Assembly (NCBI RefSeq): GCF_016811235.1
Contig: NZ_JAFBID010000036.1
Span: forward strand, 1 to 53,633
Length of the DNA: 53,633 nucleotides
Direction of reading: 5' to 3'
Source of the DNA: Microvirga arabica
GTDB taxonomy: Bacteria; Pseudomonadota; Alphaproteobacteria; Rhizobiales; Beijerinckiaceae
Below, piece by piece: positions 44,961 to 53,633 of the stretch. The notes below the pieces were generated by a model, which saw only the letters and a program-made list of their open reading frames with translations, was not told the DNA's origin and searched no databases. Position numbers and translations under genes: made by a program. Within the stretch, counting starts at the first letter, position 1. Every line of letters starts with the position of its first letter.

Positions 44961-47900
44961 ATGGACACTAGCAGGAGCGGACCGACTTCCAGCGCCCCTT
45001 ACCCCTTCCTGGAAGGCGGTGGCGAGATGGGCGCGCGCATGCGGGCGCACGACTGGAGCACGTCGCCGCTGGGCCAGCCGCACACATGGCCACGGACGCT
45101 GCGCACCCTCGTGCGCCTGATGCTCAACGCCAAGCAGCCGATGTTCATCGCCTGGGGGCCGGATCTCGCCTTCCTCTACAACGACGACTACGTGCCGATT
45201 TTCGGCGCCAAGCATCCCGGCGCCCTCGGCCGCCCCTTCGCCGAGGTCTGGTCCGACATCTGGGAGCAGATCAAGCCGCTCGTGGACCAGACCCTGGCCG
45301 GCCAGGCGAGCTGGCACGAGGATCTGCTGATCCCGATGGAGCGCCATGGCTATCGGGAGGAAGCCTGGTTCAGCTTCTCCTACAACCCGATTTGGGATGA
45401 CGACGGCAAGATTGCCGGCATGTTCTGCGCCGCGACGGAGACGACCGGCAAGGTCCTCGGCCAGCAGGCCCTGCGCCAGAGCGAGGAGCGCGCCAGGGGC
45501 GTGCTCGATGGCATGGACGAGGCCTTCGTGCTCCTCGACCGGGAGTTCCGCGTTCTCCGGATCAACCCGGCCGGCTTGCGGCTGGAGACGCGGGCCGAGG
45601 CCGAGATCGTCGGGCGCACGCATTGGGAGGTCTGGCCGAACACGGAGAACTCTCCGCTGGGCAAGCTGTACAAGAAGGCCATGGCGGAGCGCGTGCCCGT
45701 CATGTTCGAGAACAGGTACACATGGCCTGACGGACGGGAGGCCTGGATCGAGATCCGGGCCTATCCGGCTCCCGATGGCCTGGCGGTCTTCTACCGCGAC
45801 ATCTCCGAGCGCAAGCACGCGGAGGCTCTGCTTCACGAGGCGGAGGACCACTACCGCCATACGGTCGAACTGAGCCCCCAGGTCAGCTGGACGTCCCTTG
45901 CCAACGGCCAGCTCGATCGCGTCGCCAGTCGCTGGCAGGACTGGACCGGCACCACGGGACTGGGCGGGACCTGGGCGCAGGCCATGCACCCGGACGATGT
46001 GGAGCCGACCTTGAAGGCATGGGCGCACTCCATTGCCACGGGGGAGCCTTTCGACATCGAGCACCGGGTCAGGATGCGCGCCGGCGAGTATCGCTGGATG
46101 CACTCGCGCGCTTCTCCGCGGCGCGGGGACGATGGGCAGATCGTCAAGTGGTACGGCACCACGGAGGACATCTCGGAGCGGCGCGCCAGCCAGGAGGCCC
46201 TGCTGGAGGAGACCCGCGCCCTGGAGATCCTCAACACGGCGCTTGCAGCCGCCGCGTCCGAGCTCGACCTGGACCGGCTCGTGCAGAAGGTGACGGATGC
46301 GGGTGTCGAGCTCACCGGGGCCCAGTTCGGCGCTTTCTTCTACAACGTGGAGAGTCAGGCGGGCGAGAGCTACATGCTCTATGCGATCTCCGGCGTTCCG
46401 CGCGAAGCGTTCTCCAAGTTCCCGATGCCGCGCAACACGCATGTCTTCGCCCCAACGTTCAGCGGCGAACGGATCGTGCGGTCGGACGACATCACCCAGG
46501 ATCCGGCCTACGGACACTCGGAGCCGCACCGGGGCATGCCCCCGGGCCACCTGCCGGTCCGCAGCTATCTGGCCGTGCCGGTGACGTCGCGCTCGGGCGA
46601 GGTGATCGGCGGTTTGTTCTTCGGGCATGCGCAGCCCGGCGTGTTCCACGCGCGGTCTGAGCGATTGATCGTCGGCTTGGCGGCAGGCGCGGCGGTGGCC
46701 ATCGACAACGCCCGCCTGTTCCAGAAAGCGCAGCGGGAGATCGAAGAGCGCCGGCGCGCCGAAGAGGCGCTGCGGCGTCTGAACGAAACCTTGGAAGCCG
46801 AGGTGGAGGAGCGGACGCGGGAAAGAGACCAGATCTGGCAGCTCAGCACGGACCTGATGGATGTGTGCCGGGCCGACGGAACCCTGTTGGCGATCAATCC
46901 GGCCTGGACCGCGATGCTCGGCTGGTCGGAGGCTGAACTTCTGGCCAGCAACTTCCTGGGTCTGATCCATCCGGACGATGCCGAAAATACGCTCGCAGAA
47001 CTTTCACGCCTCGACCAAGGGATTCAGACGTTCCGGTTCGAGAACCGCTTCCGGGCCAAGGACGGCAGCTACCGGCTGATCTCCTGGACGGCCGTGCCGA
47101 AGGAAGGACTATTCTACGCCATCGGCCGCGACATCACGGCGGAGCGGGCTGCGGCCGAAACCCTACGGGAGACGGAAGAGGCTCTGCGTCAATCCCAGAA
47201 GATGGAGGCGGTGGGCCAGCTCACGGGCGGCATCGCTCACGACTTCAACAACCTCCTGACCGGGGTGATCGGCTCCCTGGACATGCTGCGCACGCGGATA
47301 GCGCAGGGACGGACGGACACCGCCGAGCGCTACATCACCGCGGCGACGACCTCGGCAAACCGTGCAGCCGCGCTGACGCATCGCCTGCTTGCCTTTGCAC
47401 GCCGCCAGCCGCTCGACCCGAGGCCTGTGCAGGCGAACGCGCTCGTGGCCTCCCTGGAGGACCTGTTCCGGCGCACGGTCGGCGAGACGGTCACGCTGGA
47501 GGTGGTGCTGGCAGGCGGTCTCTGGCCGACGCTGTGCGATCCCAACCAGCTGGAGAGCGCCCTTCTCAATCTCGTCATCAACGCCCGCGATGCCATGCCG
47601 GACGGCGGCAATCTGACGATCGAAACCTGCAACGCCCATCTCGACGACGCGTATGTCGCCGCTCAGCGCGACGTGAAGCCGGGCCAGTATGTCTGCATCT
47701 GCGTGACGGACACGGGAACCGGCATGCCGCAGGATGTGATCGCCCGCGCCTTCGATCCGTTCTTCACGACCAAGCCCATCGGCCAGGGCACCGGCCTTGG
47801 CCTGTCCATGGTGTACGGCTTTGCGCGGCAGTCGGAGGGACATGCCAAGATCTACAGCGAAGTCGGGCAAGGAAGCACGATCAAGATCTACCTGCCGCGC

Positions 47901-48344
47901 TATCGCGGCGAGACGGAGGCGGAGATCGAGGCGGCGACCCTGGCCGAGGCGCCGCGGGCCGCGACCGGCGAGACGGTTCTGGTGGTCGAGGACGAGCCGG
48001 TGGTTCGCAGCCTGATCGTCGAGGTGCTGGAGGATCTCGGCTACCGGACCCTGGAGGCGGCGGATGGACCGGAAGGGCTCAAGATCCTGCAATCCAGGCG
48101 ACGCATCGATCTCCTGATCACGGATGTGGGTCTGCCGGGCCTGAATGGGCGCCAGCTCGCCGATGCCGCGCGCGAAGGACGCCCCGACCTCAAGATCCTC
48201 TTTATCACCGGCTATGCTGAGAACGCCACCTTGGCAGCAGGCTTCCTGGAGCCGGGAATGCAAATGATCACGAAGCCTTTCGCCGTGGACGCTCTGGCGC
48301 AGAAGATCCGGTCAATCATCAAAGGCGATGACGCTGGCAGTTGA
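44961..48344 (+). CDS. Soluble hybrid histidine kinase (PAS x4, GAF, HisKA, HATPase, REC)
   Basis: The 1127-residue kinase has no membrane helix. In order: PAS1 (about 45-165), PAS2 (175-290), PAS3 (295-410), GAF (430-585), coiled coil, PAS4 (630-735), HisKA with His760 in [11 protein letters not shown], ATPase (855-980; NARDAM, DTGTGM, GTGLGL) and REC (1005-1120; VVEDEP, phosphoacceptor Asp1055 in [10 protein letters not shown]). The first PAS resembles the N-terminal module ([15 protein letters not shown]) of soluble rhizobial kinases. No response-regulator gene lies beside it. A cytosolic sensor of redox, light or small molecules is inferred. Confidence 0.93.
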   Translation: MDTSRSGPTSSAPYPFLEGGGEMGARMRAHDWSTSPLGQPHTWPRTLRTLVRLMLNAKQPMFIAWGPDLAFLYNDDYVPIFGAKHPGALGRPFAEVWSDIWEQIKPLVDQTLAGQASWHEDLLIPMERHGYREEAWFSFSYNPIWDDDGKIAGMFCAATETTGKVLGQQALRQSEERARGVLDGMDEAFVLLDREFRVLRINPAGLRLETRAEAEIVGRTHWEVWPNTENSPLGKLYKKAMAERVPVMFENRYTWPDGREAWIEIRAYPAPDGLAVFYRDISERKHAEALLHEAEDHYRHTVELSPQVSWTSLANGQLDRVASRWQDWTGTTGLGGTWAQAMHPDDVEPTLKAWAHSIATGEPFDIEHRVRMRAGEYRWMHSRASPRRGDDGQIVKWYGTTEDISERRASQEALLEETRALEILNTALAAAASELDLDRLVQKVTDAGVELTGAQFGAFFYNVESQAGESYMLYAISGVPREAFSKFPMPRNTHVFAPTFSGERIVRSDDITQDPAYGHSEPHRGMPPGHLPVRSYLAVPVTSRSGEVIGGLFFGHAQPGVFHARSERLIVGLAAGAAVAIDNARLFQKAQREIEERRRAEEALRRLNETLEAEVEERTRERDQIWQLSTDLMDVCRADGTLLAINPAWTAMLGWSEAELLASNFLGLIHPDDAENTLAELSRLDQGIQTFRFENRFRAKDGSYRLISWTAVPKEGLFYAIGRDITAERAAAETLRETEEALRQSQKMEAVGQLTGGIAHDFNNLLTGVIGSLDMLRTRIAQGRTDTAERYITAATTSANRAAALTHRLLAFARRQPLDPRPVQANALVASLEDLFRRTVGETVTLEVVLAGGLWPTLCDPNQLESALLNLVINARDAMPDGGNLTIETCNAHLDDAYVAAQRDVKPGQYVCICVTDTGTGMPQDVIARAFDPFFTTKPIGQGTGLGLSMVYGFARQSEGHAKIYSEVGQGSTIKIYLPRYRGETEAEIEAATLAEAPRAATGETVLVVEDEPVVRSLIVEVLEDLGYRTLEAADGPEGLKILQSRRRIDLLITDVGLPGLNGRQLADAAREGRPDLKILFITGYAENATLAAGFLEPGMQMITKPFAVDALAQKIRSIIKGDDAGS

Positions 48345-48382
48345 GGTACTCGACTGGGAGAAGAGCAAAGCTGAGGCCGGAC

Positions 48383-48416
48383 AAAGGTGCCCCGGCCATA
48401 TGGCCGGGGCACCTTT
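48383..48416. terminator. Perfect 34-base palindromic bidirectional terminator
   Basis: The arms AAAGGTGCCCCGGCCAT and ATGGCCGGGGCACCTTT are perfectly complementary, with A- and T-tracts at the outer ends. It lies between the convergent kinase and RTX genes and fits termination from both sides. Confidence 0.85.
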
Positions 48417-48432
48417 GCTGGCCGTGAGGAGG

Positions 48433-49116
48433 CTAGATCACGAAGAAGTCGCTCGCCGTGATGCTGGCCCTGTTGGTCAGAGTTGCAAACAGCGTCTGGT
48501 TGTCCCGAGCCCCGCCATCGGCATCGAAGAACAGGTTGCCTGTGCTCTGATCGTAGATGACCCGGTCGTCGGCCTCCGCGGCGGCGCTCGTGAGCGCGAA
48601 GGCGTTGGCGCTCAGAGCCCCGTCCGTCAACCCGACGAACACGGTGTTGTCGAGCCGCAGCGTATCGTCACCGGCGCGGAAGTCCCGGATCCTGTCGACA
48701 TTGCTTGCCGGGTCGAGAGGAGCGGCAAAGATAAACGCGTCATCGCCCGTGCCGCCGGTGAGCACGTCATTGCCGCCGCCACCGATGAACGTGTCGTCGC
48801 CGCGACTGCCGCTGAGGCTGTCGTTGCCGGCACCGCCCACTAGGAAGTCGTCGTCTCTCCCGCCCGTTACCCGGTCATTGCCCATGCCGGCATTGAAGTA
48901 GTAGGCGTCGCCCGACTGAACGGCCTTGAGATTGTCAGCGCCTCTGGTGCCGAGGCTCACAACGTCGAACTGATCGCCGCGGGCTGCGCCCGAGACGAGG
49001 TCGCGTACGTCAAAGGTCAGTCCGGACCTGGCAGCATCGAACGTCATCCCCTCGTCGTCGAAGCGGCTGATGGCGCCAACGAGCTCGCCGGCACGGTTTT
49101 CGGACTGGAGGCGAAC
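48433..49116 (-). pseudogene. C-terminal part of the frameshifted RTX protein
   Basis: This is the downstream half of the RTX gene, separated from its N-terminal half by one missing base. The frame reads on as VRLQSENRAGELVGAISRF and has no start of its own. It contains further GGxGxD-type calcium repeats (GNDRVTGGRDDDFLVGGAGN, then SLSGSRGDDTFIGGGGNDVL). After NVDRIRDFRAGDDTLRLDN comes a C-terminal domain ending in ITASDFFVI, like the type I secretion signal region of RTX proteins. An internal ATG at 49047 could at most give a non-secreted fragment. Confidence 0.8.
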
Positions 49117-50303
49117 CCGAGGCCGCCATCCTGATTGGTCATCGTACCGGCATCGGTCGCCGTTCCGTTGCCCACCTCCGCGCTTGTAAAGGTGAGACGA
49201 ACCTGCCGCGCCGAGGAAGCGGTGACACTGACCGTGTCGGAGCCCGTGCCCAGGTTGACGATGTCAGAGCCGCCGGACGAGACATTGAAGGAGGCCCGGT
49301 CGTTGCCCGTGCCGCCGAAGAGGTGATCGTGACCGGATCCGCCGGACAGCTCGTCGTTGCCCGACCCGCCGACAAGATAGTCATCGCCGGATTCGCCGAA
49401 CAGCCTGTCATGGCCTGAGCCGCCGTCGAGATAGTCGTCGTCGGAGCCGCCGTAGAGCGTGTCCCGGTCCGAGCCACCGTTCAGGTAGTCATCGCCCGCC
49501 CTGCCAAACAGGACATCGCGGCCACCGCGCCCCTGGAGGTTATCGTCGCTCCTGGTCCCTCTGAGCGTGTTGTTGCCGCCATTGCCGACAACAGCGTCGC
49601 GAACCTGGAGGGAAACCGCAGCCTCGAAGGACGCAAGGGCGCTGTTGAAGGAGAGTTCCCGGATCTCACCGGACGCGATCGGCAGCACGAGCTTATAGCC
49701 TGCCGTTCCGTCCACCTCACCCGTCGTGCCCTGCCCATGCTCGGCGAGAACCGACTTGCCGTGCAGAACGATCTCGCGCCTGTTCAGCGATACGTCGTCC
49801 AGCAGCCTTGCGAGATCCCCATTGCGGGCATCCGACAGGTCGTAGGTTTGGGAGAACAGGAACGAGGTACCGGTGGGTGCAGGGAAACCGGAAGCACCAG
49901 AGCCAGGAGGGGACGTGAGGTTGAGGAGAACGGGACCATAGGTGTCCAGACCCTCGGCCAGCTCGACGAAACCATCCCGGTCATCGTCCTGAGCCAGGGT
50001 CGGCACCGTTGCGTTGCTTCCGTCCACGAAGCCGTGAATGTGCTGCGGGTGGATCTGGCCAGCCTCCACACCACGGGCAGCTGTGATGACGGTGAGCCGG
50101 TTGCCCTTGAGCAGGAGCAGAGCCCCGCCTTCGGCTTCGGAATTGTTAAGTTCGCTCAGGTCCGCAAAGAACACGCGGTCTGCACCGGCAAAGGCTTGAA
50201 GGGCGGCATTGAGGTTGGCGCTGTTGAGTTCCAGCGAACTATGCGATCCGCTGGCTCCGCCGGCAGACAATCCGCCGTGTGCCATATGGTTTTGCTCAGT
50301 CAT
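49044..50303 (-). CDS. RTX/calcium-binding protein, N-terminal part with CHRD-like domain (gene broken by a frameshift)
   Basis: The 419-residue frame starts at ATG 50303 (GGGAG six bases upstream). The N-terminal region has HIHGFVDGSNATVPTLAQDD and a glutamate-rich loop, similar to CHRD-type domains in secreted proteins, with modest certainty. From about residue 245 GGxGxDxLx calcium-binding repeats dominate (DYLNGGSDRDTLYGGSDDD). Secretion would be type I, with the signal encoded in the other half. After TMTNQDGGL the frame departs from the family and stops 25 residues later. Confidence 0.8.
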   Translation of the reverse strand: MTEQNHMAHGGLSAGGASGSHSSLELNSANLNAALQAFAGADRVFFADLSELNNSEAEGGALLLLKGNRLTVITAARGVEAGQIHPQHIHGFVDGSNATVPTLAQDDDRDGFVELAEGLDTYGPVLLNLTSPPGSGASGFPAPTGTSFLFSQTYDLSDARNGDLARLLDDVSLNRREIVLHGKSVLAEHGQGTTGEVDGTAGYKLVLPIASGEIRELSFNSALASFEAAVSLQVRDAVVGNGGNNTLRGTRSDDNLQGRGGRDVLFGRAGDDYLNGGSDRDTLYGGSDDDYLDGGSGHDRLFGESGDDYLVGGSGNDELSGGSGHDHLFGGTGNDRASFNVSSGGSDIVNLGTGSDTVSVTASSARQVRLTFTSAEVGNGTATDAGTMTNQDGGLGFASSPKTVPASSLAPSAASTTRG

Positions 50304-50885
50304 CGACGACTCCCATGGTTGGTAGCGAGTGAGCTTCAGGGGAGTGGCGTAGCTGTGGCTCTCAGACAGCCGCACGCAAGACAAAGACGAAGCCCGCATT
50401 CACCCTGAGGAGACACTACACGGCAAATCAGCGACTGGATGCAGATTACCCAAAATAACCCGATGAATGTCTGCCGAGCTTAAGCTTGCTTATACTAAAG
50501 CTTGCGCGCTGATTTTGATGACAGCCAAAGAAATCAATGATCTGTTACTGAAGAAATTTGGATTTTATGTAACTTTATATCGGGTCCAGCGGATACAATT
50601 ACGATATCGACAGCCATCGCCCTGCTCGCACGTTGCGCAAGAGGACAGGCACGTACACCCATGCCCTGTCGTGCACAAACACGAGACCGACGCCTAAACA
50701 CGCACGATCTGGATGAACGCGTGCCAAAGGCCATCCTGGTCACGCGGCAAAATCTTGGACGTTTTCTTCACCCGGGCCCCTTCAGCGCATTCCTGTGCTC
50801 GTTCGGGCGCAACTACCGTCAATGATGAACAGGATCACCAACCCAATCTCTCCGAGACTTGCCGAATCCTCACGAGGACGTAACA
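50304..50885. other. Intergenic region with an AT-rich island
   Basis: This 582-base divergent gap between the RTX and MFS genes has a distinctly AT-rich core (about 50440-50620) unlike its surroundings. An ATG frame at 50467-50697 encodes a 76-residue peptide (TAKEINDLLLKKFGFYV) that I do not recognise and do not call. The region may be foreign DNA or a promoter region. Confidence 0.5.
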
Positions 50886-52463
50886 GTGCCCGCCCGCCAG
50901 GATGAGAGTCGGCTCATGCACGTACACGCACCCGTTCAAGACCAGCCGCTCGCGGGGCGCCGTGAGTGGATCGGGCTTTGCGTGCTGTCGATCGCCTGCC
51001 TGATCTACTCGATGGACCTGTCCGTGCTCTTCCTGGCGATGCCCGCCATCGTGGCGGATCTCGATCCATCGGCTTCGGAACTTCTCTGGATCAACGACAT
51101 CTACGGCTTCATGGTCGCGGGCTTCCTCGTGACCATGGGCACGCTCGGCGACAGGATCGGCCGCAGGCTCGTGCTGCTCATCGGAGCATTCGCGTTCGGC
51201 GTGGCGTCGGCGTTCGCGGCATTTGCCGGCACGGCGCAACAGCTCATCGTCGCGCGTGCGCTGCTGGGCATTGCCGGAGCGACCATTGCCCCCTCGACCC
51301 TGTCCCTGGTGGTCAACCTGTTTCAGAACGAACACGAGCGGAATCGTGCCATCGGCATCTGGGGCACCGCCTTCGCCTTAGGGGGACTGGTGGGGCCTCT
51401 CATCGGCGGGGTGCTGCTGCAATATTTTCATTGGGGATCGGTGTTTCTGATCAACATCCCGATCATGCTCGCGCTGCTGGTCGTGGCCCCCTTCCTGCTG
51501 CCGGAATACAGGACCGGGGGCGGCGAAAAGCTCGATCTCGTCAGCGTCGCCTTGTCGCTCGGGACGGTGCTGCCGATCATCTACGGCTTCAAGCACATGG
51601 CGGCCGACGGCTTCGCGCCGCGCCAGCTCGTTGCCATCGCGGCCGGCCTCTTGATCGGCGTGCTGTTCGTGCGTCGCCAGAAGAGCCTCGCGCATCCGCT
51701 GATCGACCTGCGCCTGTTCCGCATCCCGGCATTCACCGCCTCGCTGATCGTCAATCTGGCCGGCATGTTCTTCGTGTTCGGCGTGTTCCTGTTTCAGAAC
51801 CTTTTCCTGCAACTGGTTCTCGGCCTGTCACCGCTCGAGGCGGCCGTGTGGTCCGTGCCGTCCGCGCTCGTCTTCACCATCATGTCGTTGCACGCGTACC
51901 GGTTCACGAACCGGCTCGGGCCGGTCAAGACGGTTCTCTTTGGGCTGCTCGTCTATGCGGTCGGCGTCACCGCGATGGCGGTTGCCGCCTATGCCGAGAG
52001 CCTCGTCGGCGTCCTTACGACCAGCATGCTGGTGGGTCTCGGCTTCGTGCCCGTCGTCCTCACCACCACAGGCCTGATCGTCGGCACCGCGCCGCCGGAG
52101 CAGGCAGGCTCCGCCTCGGCCATTTCCGAGACGAGCGCGGAGTTCGGCGGAGCGCTCGGCGTTGCCCTGCTCGGAAGCCTCGGAACGCTCGTCTATCGCA
52201 TGACCATGGACGGCGTGGACCTGAGCGGGCTGAACGCCGCCCAGCAGCTCGCCGTCTCCAGCACGCTCGCCGGCGCGGTCGAGACGGCGAAAACCATGGG
52301 AGACACCGCGCCGGCATGGCTGGACGTGGCACGCAGCGGCTTCTCGCTGGGCTTCGCAACCTGCTGCGCCCTCGCGGCGATCACGCTGCTCGGCTTGGCC
52401 GCCTTGGCGCACAGGATCTATTCCAGCGCCCATATCGACGAGAACGCGGCGGTGCACCACTAA
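50886..52463 (+). CDS. MFS drug exporter, DHA2 (14-helix) type
   Basis: The 525-residue protein has 14 membrane helices. MFS motif A is in GTLGDRIGRRLVLLIG, and the motif C-like helix is VARALLGIAGATIAPSTLSL. The layout matches EmrB/QacA-type proton-driven multidrug exporters of the DHA2 group; the substrate is unknown. The GTG at 50886 has GAGG 8 bases upstream; an ATG at 50916 (MHVHAP) is also possible. A VOC protein gene follows by 38 bases. Confidence 0.9.
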   Translation: MPARQDESRLMHVHAPVQDQPLAGRREWIGLCVLSIACLIYSMDLSVLFLAMPAIVADLDPSASELLWINDIYGFMVAGFLVTMGTLGDRIGRRLVLLIGAFAFGVASAFAAFAGTAQQLIVARALLGIAGATIAPSTLSLVVNLFQNEHERNRAIGIWGTAFALGGLVGPLIGGVLLQYFHWGSVFLINIPIMLALLVVAPFLLPEYRTGGGEKLDLVSVALSLGTVLPIIYGFKHMAADGFAPRQLVAIAAGLLIGVLFVRRQKSLAHPLIDLRLFRIPAFTASLIVNLAGMFFVFGVFLFQNLFLQLVLGLSPLEAAVWSVPSALVFTIMSLHAYRFTNRLGPVKTVLFGLLVYAVGVTAMAVAAYAESLVGVLTTSMLVGLGFVPVVLTTTGLIVGTAPPEQAGSASAISETSAEFGGALGVALLGSLGTLVYRMTMDGVDLSGLNAAQQLAVSSTLAGAVETAKTMGDTAPAWLDVARSGFSLGFATCCALAAITLLGLAALAHRIYSSAHIDENAAVHH

Positions 52464-52501
52464 AGGTGAGAGAATCGGCTTCAGAGGGAAAGGAACACGC
52501 G

Positions 52502-52975
52502 ATGGCAAAGAATACGATCTGCCTCTGGTACGACAAGGACGCCGAGGCTGCCGCCCGCTTCTATGCCGAGACCTTTCCCGACAGCGCCGTGCATGCGGTT
52601 CACCGGGCACCCGGCGACTATCCATCGGGCGAGCAGGGCGACGTGCTGACGGTCGATTTCACGGTTGCGGGTGTTGCCTGTCTCGGTCTCAACGGAGGTC
52701 CCGCGTTCAAGCACAACGAAGCCTTCTCGTTCCAGATCGCCACCGACGATCAGGAGGAGACAGACCGCTACTGGAACGCCATCGTGGGCAATGGCGGCCA
52801 GGAGAGCGCGTGCGGCTGGTGCAAGGACCGGTGGGGCATATCCTGGCAGATCACGCCGCGCGTGCTGACGGAGGCGCTGGCGGCAGGCGGCCAAGAGGCC
52901 AAACGCGTATTCGACGCCATGATGAGCATGACGAAGATCGACGTCGCTGCCATCGAGGCGGCGCGGCGCGGCTGA
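52502..52975 (+). CDS. VOC-family protein (PhnB-like)
   Basis: The 157-residue vicinal-oxygen-chelate-fold protein begins NTICLWYDKDAEAAARFYAE and contains VAGVACLGLNGGPAFKHNEA, FSFQIATDDQEETDRYWNAI and WCKDRWGISWQITPR. This is the PhnB/3-demethylubiquinone methyltransferase-like subgroup, usually of unknown function. It sits 38 bases after the MFS exporter and may be co-transcribed. Cytosolic. Confidence 0.88.
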   Translation: MAKNTICLWYDKDAEAAARFYAETFPDSAVHAVHRAPGDYPSGEQGDVLTVDFTVAGVACLGLNGGPAFKHNEAFSFQIATDDQEETDRYWNAIVGNGGQESACGWCKDRWGISWQITPRVLTEALAAGGQEAKRVFDAMMSMTKIDVAAIEAARRG

Positions 52976-53026
52976 TGCTCCATCGCAGCGAGCGGTCGGC
53001 CAGGGTTGTGCGGCATCGCTGTTCTC

Positions 53027-53051
53027 GGAACTTACGCCCTGCCCCCCGGTT
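53027..53051 (+). promoter_or_regulatory. Candidate EcfG-type promoter before the BrnA-like gene
   Basis: GGAAC (53027-53031), a 16-base spacer and GGTT (53048-53051) match the EcfG general-stress promoter (GGAAC-N16-CGTT) except for one base. It lies about 130 bases before the BrnA-like start, and an EcfG-like sigma gene sits next to that gene. Confidence 0.5.
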
Positions 53052-53184
53052 CACCCAGGCGTTCCTTTTCACGATCCGAGACGCCGCTCCATCGCGCCGC
53101 CCCTGCCGGTTCAACGAACTCGGGTGGCGCAGAGGCGCCTTGCTCGAAGCGGCCTTCAAGGCAGCTCTCAATGAGGAAACCGAC

Positions 53185-53421
53185 ATGTCGAGATCACCAG
53201 GCGAACGCAGAACGACCGATCCCCTGAAGGCGGCCGAGGCGGCCTTCAAGAAAGTCACAACCAAGCCCATCGAGGGACCCGCGCCGGCGCCGTCGATTCC
53301 GGGCGTGAAGGAGAGCGTCACCCTGCGAATCGATCAGGATGTGCTCGAATACTTCCAGCAGGACGGTCCGGGATGGCAGGACCGCATCAATGCGGCCCTG
53401 CGCAAGGCGGCCGGCAAGTAG
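53185..53421 (+). CDS. BrnA-family antitoxin-like protein (orphan)
   Basis: The 78-residue protein has a C-terminal BrnA (DUF4415) domain, VTLRIDQDVLEYFQQDGPGW then QDRINAALRKA, the DNA-binding part of BrnA antitoxins. The N-terminal 40 residues are basic and Pro-rich. No BrnT toxin gene is visible on either side. GAGGAAA precedes the ATG at 53185. It may be a stand-alone regulator, possibly under EcfG control (inference). Confidence 0.78.
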   Translation: MSRSPGERRTTDPLKAAEAAFKKVTTKPIEGPAPAPSIPGVKESVTLRIDQDVLEYFQQDGPGWQDRINAALRKAAGK

Positions 53422-53427
53422 GGGGGA

Positions 53428-53633
53428 TCAGGGCGTCTGCATGAACAAAGCGGCCTTGACCAGACGGTCGGGGCCGAGATCCTCCTGGGCATCGAGGGCC
53501 AGGAGTTCCGCCAGGCGGGTGCGGGCGCGGTTGATGCGGCTCTTGATCGTGCCGAGATTGGTGCCGCAGATCTGCGCCGCCTCCTCGTATGACACGCCCT
53601 CGGCGCCCACCAGCAGCAGCGCCTCGCGCTGCT
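53428..53633 (-). CDS. ECF sigma factor, EcfG-like, C-terminal part
   Basis: This is the last 67 codons of an extracytoplasmic-function sigma factor that begins beyond the window. The visible part is region 4: QREALLLVGAEGVSYEEAAQ, then ICGTNLGTIKSRINRARTRL, which holds the helix-turn-helix that reads the -35 element. The wording closely matches EcfG sigma factors of the alphaproteobacterial general stress response (PhyR-NepR-EcfG). Paralogues of EcfG exist, so which copy this is cannot be told. Confidence 0.85.
   Translation of the reverse strand, partial: QREALLLVGAEGVSYEEAAQICGTNLGTIKSRINRARTRLAELLALDAQEDLGPDRLVKAALFMQTP

Noticed and set aside
50467..50697. Small ATG frame in the AT-rich island
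   Set aside because: It has no ribosome site, changes composition halfway, and resembles no family I know; reported only as part of the intergenic region.

Overview
The window is chromosomal DNA from an alphaproteobacterium, most likely of the order Hyphomicrobiales (Rhizobiales). A Microvirga/Methylobacterium-like member is my guess. The signs are an F0-type ATP synthase cluster with paired b' and b subunits, an aa3 cytochrome oxidase operon of the rhizobial type (ctaC-ctaD-ctaB-small membrane protein-ctaG-ctaE-DUF983-surf1), a tandem glycine riboswitch before gcvT, IalB and DUF1127 proteins, a mitochondrial-type M16 peptidase, and an EcfG-like sigma factor at the right edge. Coding DNA is GC-rich, genes are tightly packed, and ATGA/TGATG overlaps are common. 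I see no transposase, integrase, tRNA, rRNA or CRISPR array.

Layout. 1-1375: end of the ATP synthase F0 operon (atpE, atpF', atpF) and its terminator. 1388-2193: a HAD phosphatase and a REP-like palindrome. 2209-8014 (minus strand): a glycine cleavage operon, gcvT-gcvH-osmC-unknown-gcvPA-gcvPB, behind a tandem glycine riboswitch. 8185-10604: a CNNM/CBS membrane protein, a lipoprotein and an IalB protein. 10802-17465: the aa3 oxidase operon with an FNR/FixK-like site upstream. 17439-21346: a small membrane protein, a GNAT acetyltransferase, thrC and an M16 peptidase. 21546-24425: a degenerate GGDEF-EAL protein. 24444-29046: YqgE, a DsbD-type domain protein, a 1-Cys peroxiredoxin and the minus-strand operon ispH-thrB-rnhA. 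29466-33794: a Kef-type antiporter, a MATE exporter, a DUF937 protein and a DUF1127 protein.

33833-36006 is the most striking regulatory region. A LysR regulator and an EamA exporter face each other, and their promoters share an identical 17-base element with the same 23-base spacing to the same -10-like box. Both sit among repeated TTGGAACG motifs. 36006-38009 holds a methyltransferase, an HTH protein and an attenuator-like leader. 38010-44486 has a CHASE4-GGDEF-EAL protein, a small DUF6894-like protein, an atypical L,D-transpeptidase, a luciferase-like monooxygenase and a fused aconitase X. 44961-48344 is a large soluble hybrid histidine kinase. 48433-50303 is an RTX protein gene broken by one frameshift. 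50886-53633 has an MFS exporter, a VOC protein, an orphan BrnA-like antitoxin behind a candidate EcfG promoter, and the C-terminal end of an EcfG-like sigma factor.

Most genes serve core energy metabolism (ATP synthase, aa3 oxidase), one-carbon and threonine metabolism, isoprenoid synthesis, c-di-GMP signalling, membrane transport and general stress response.
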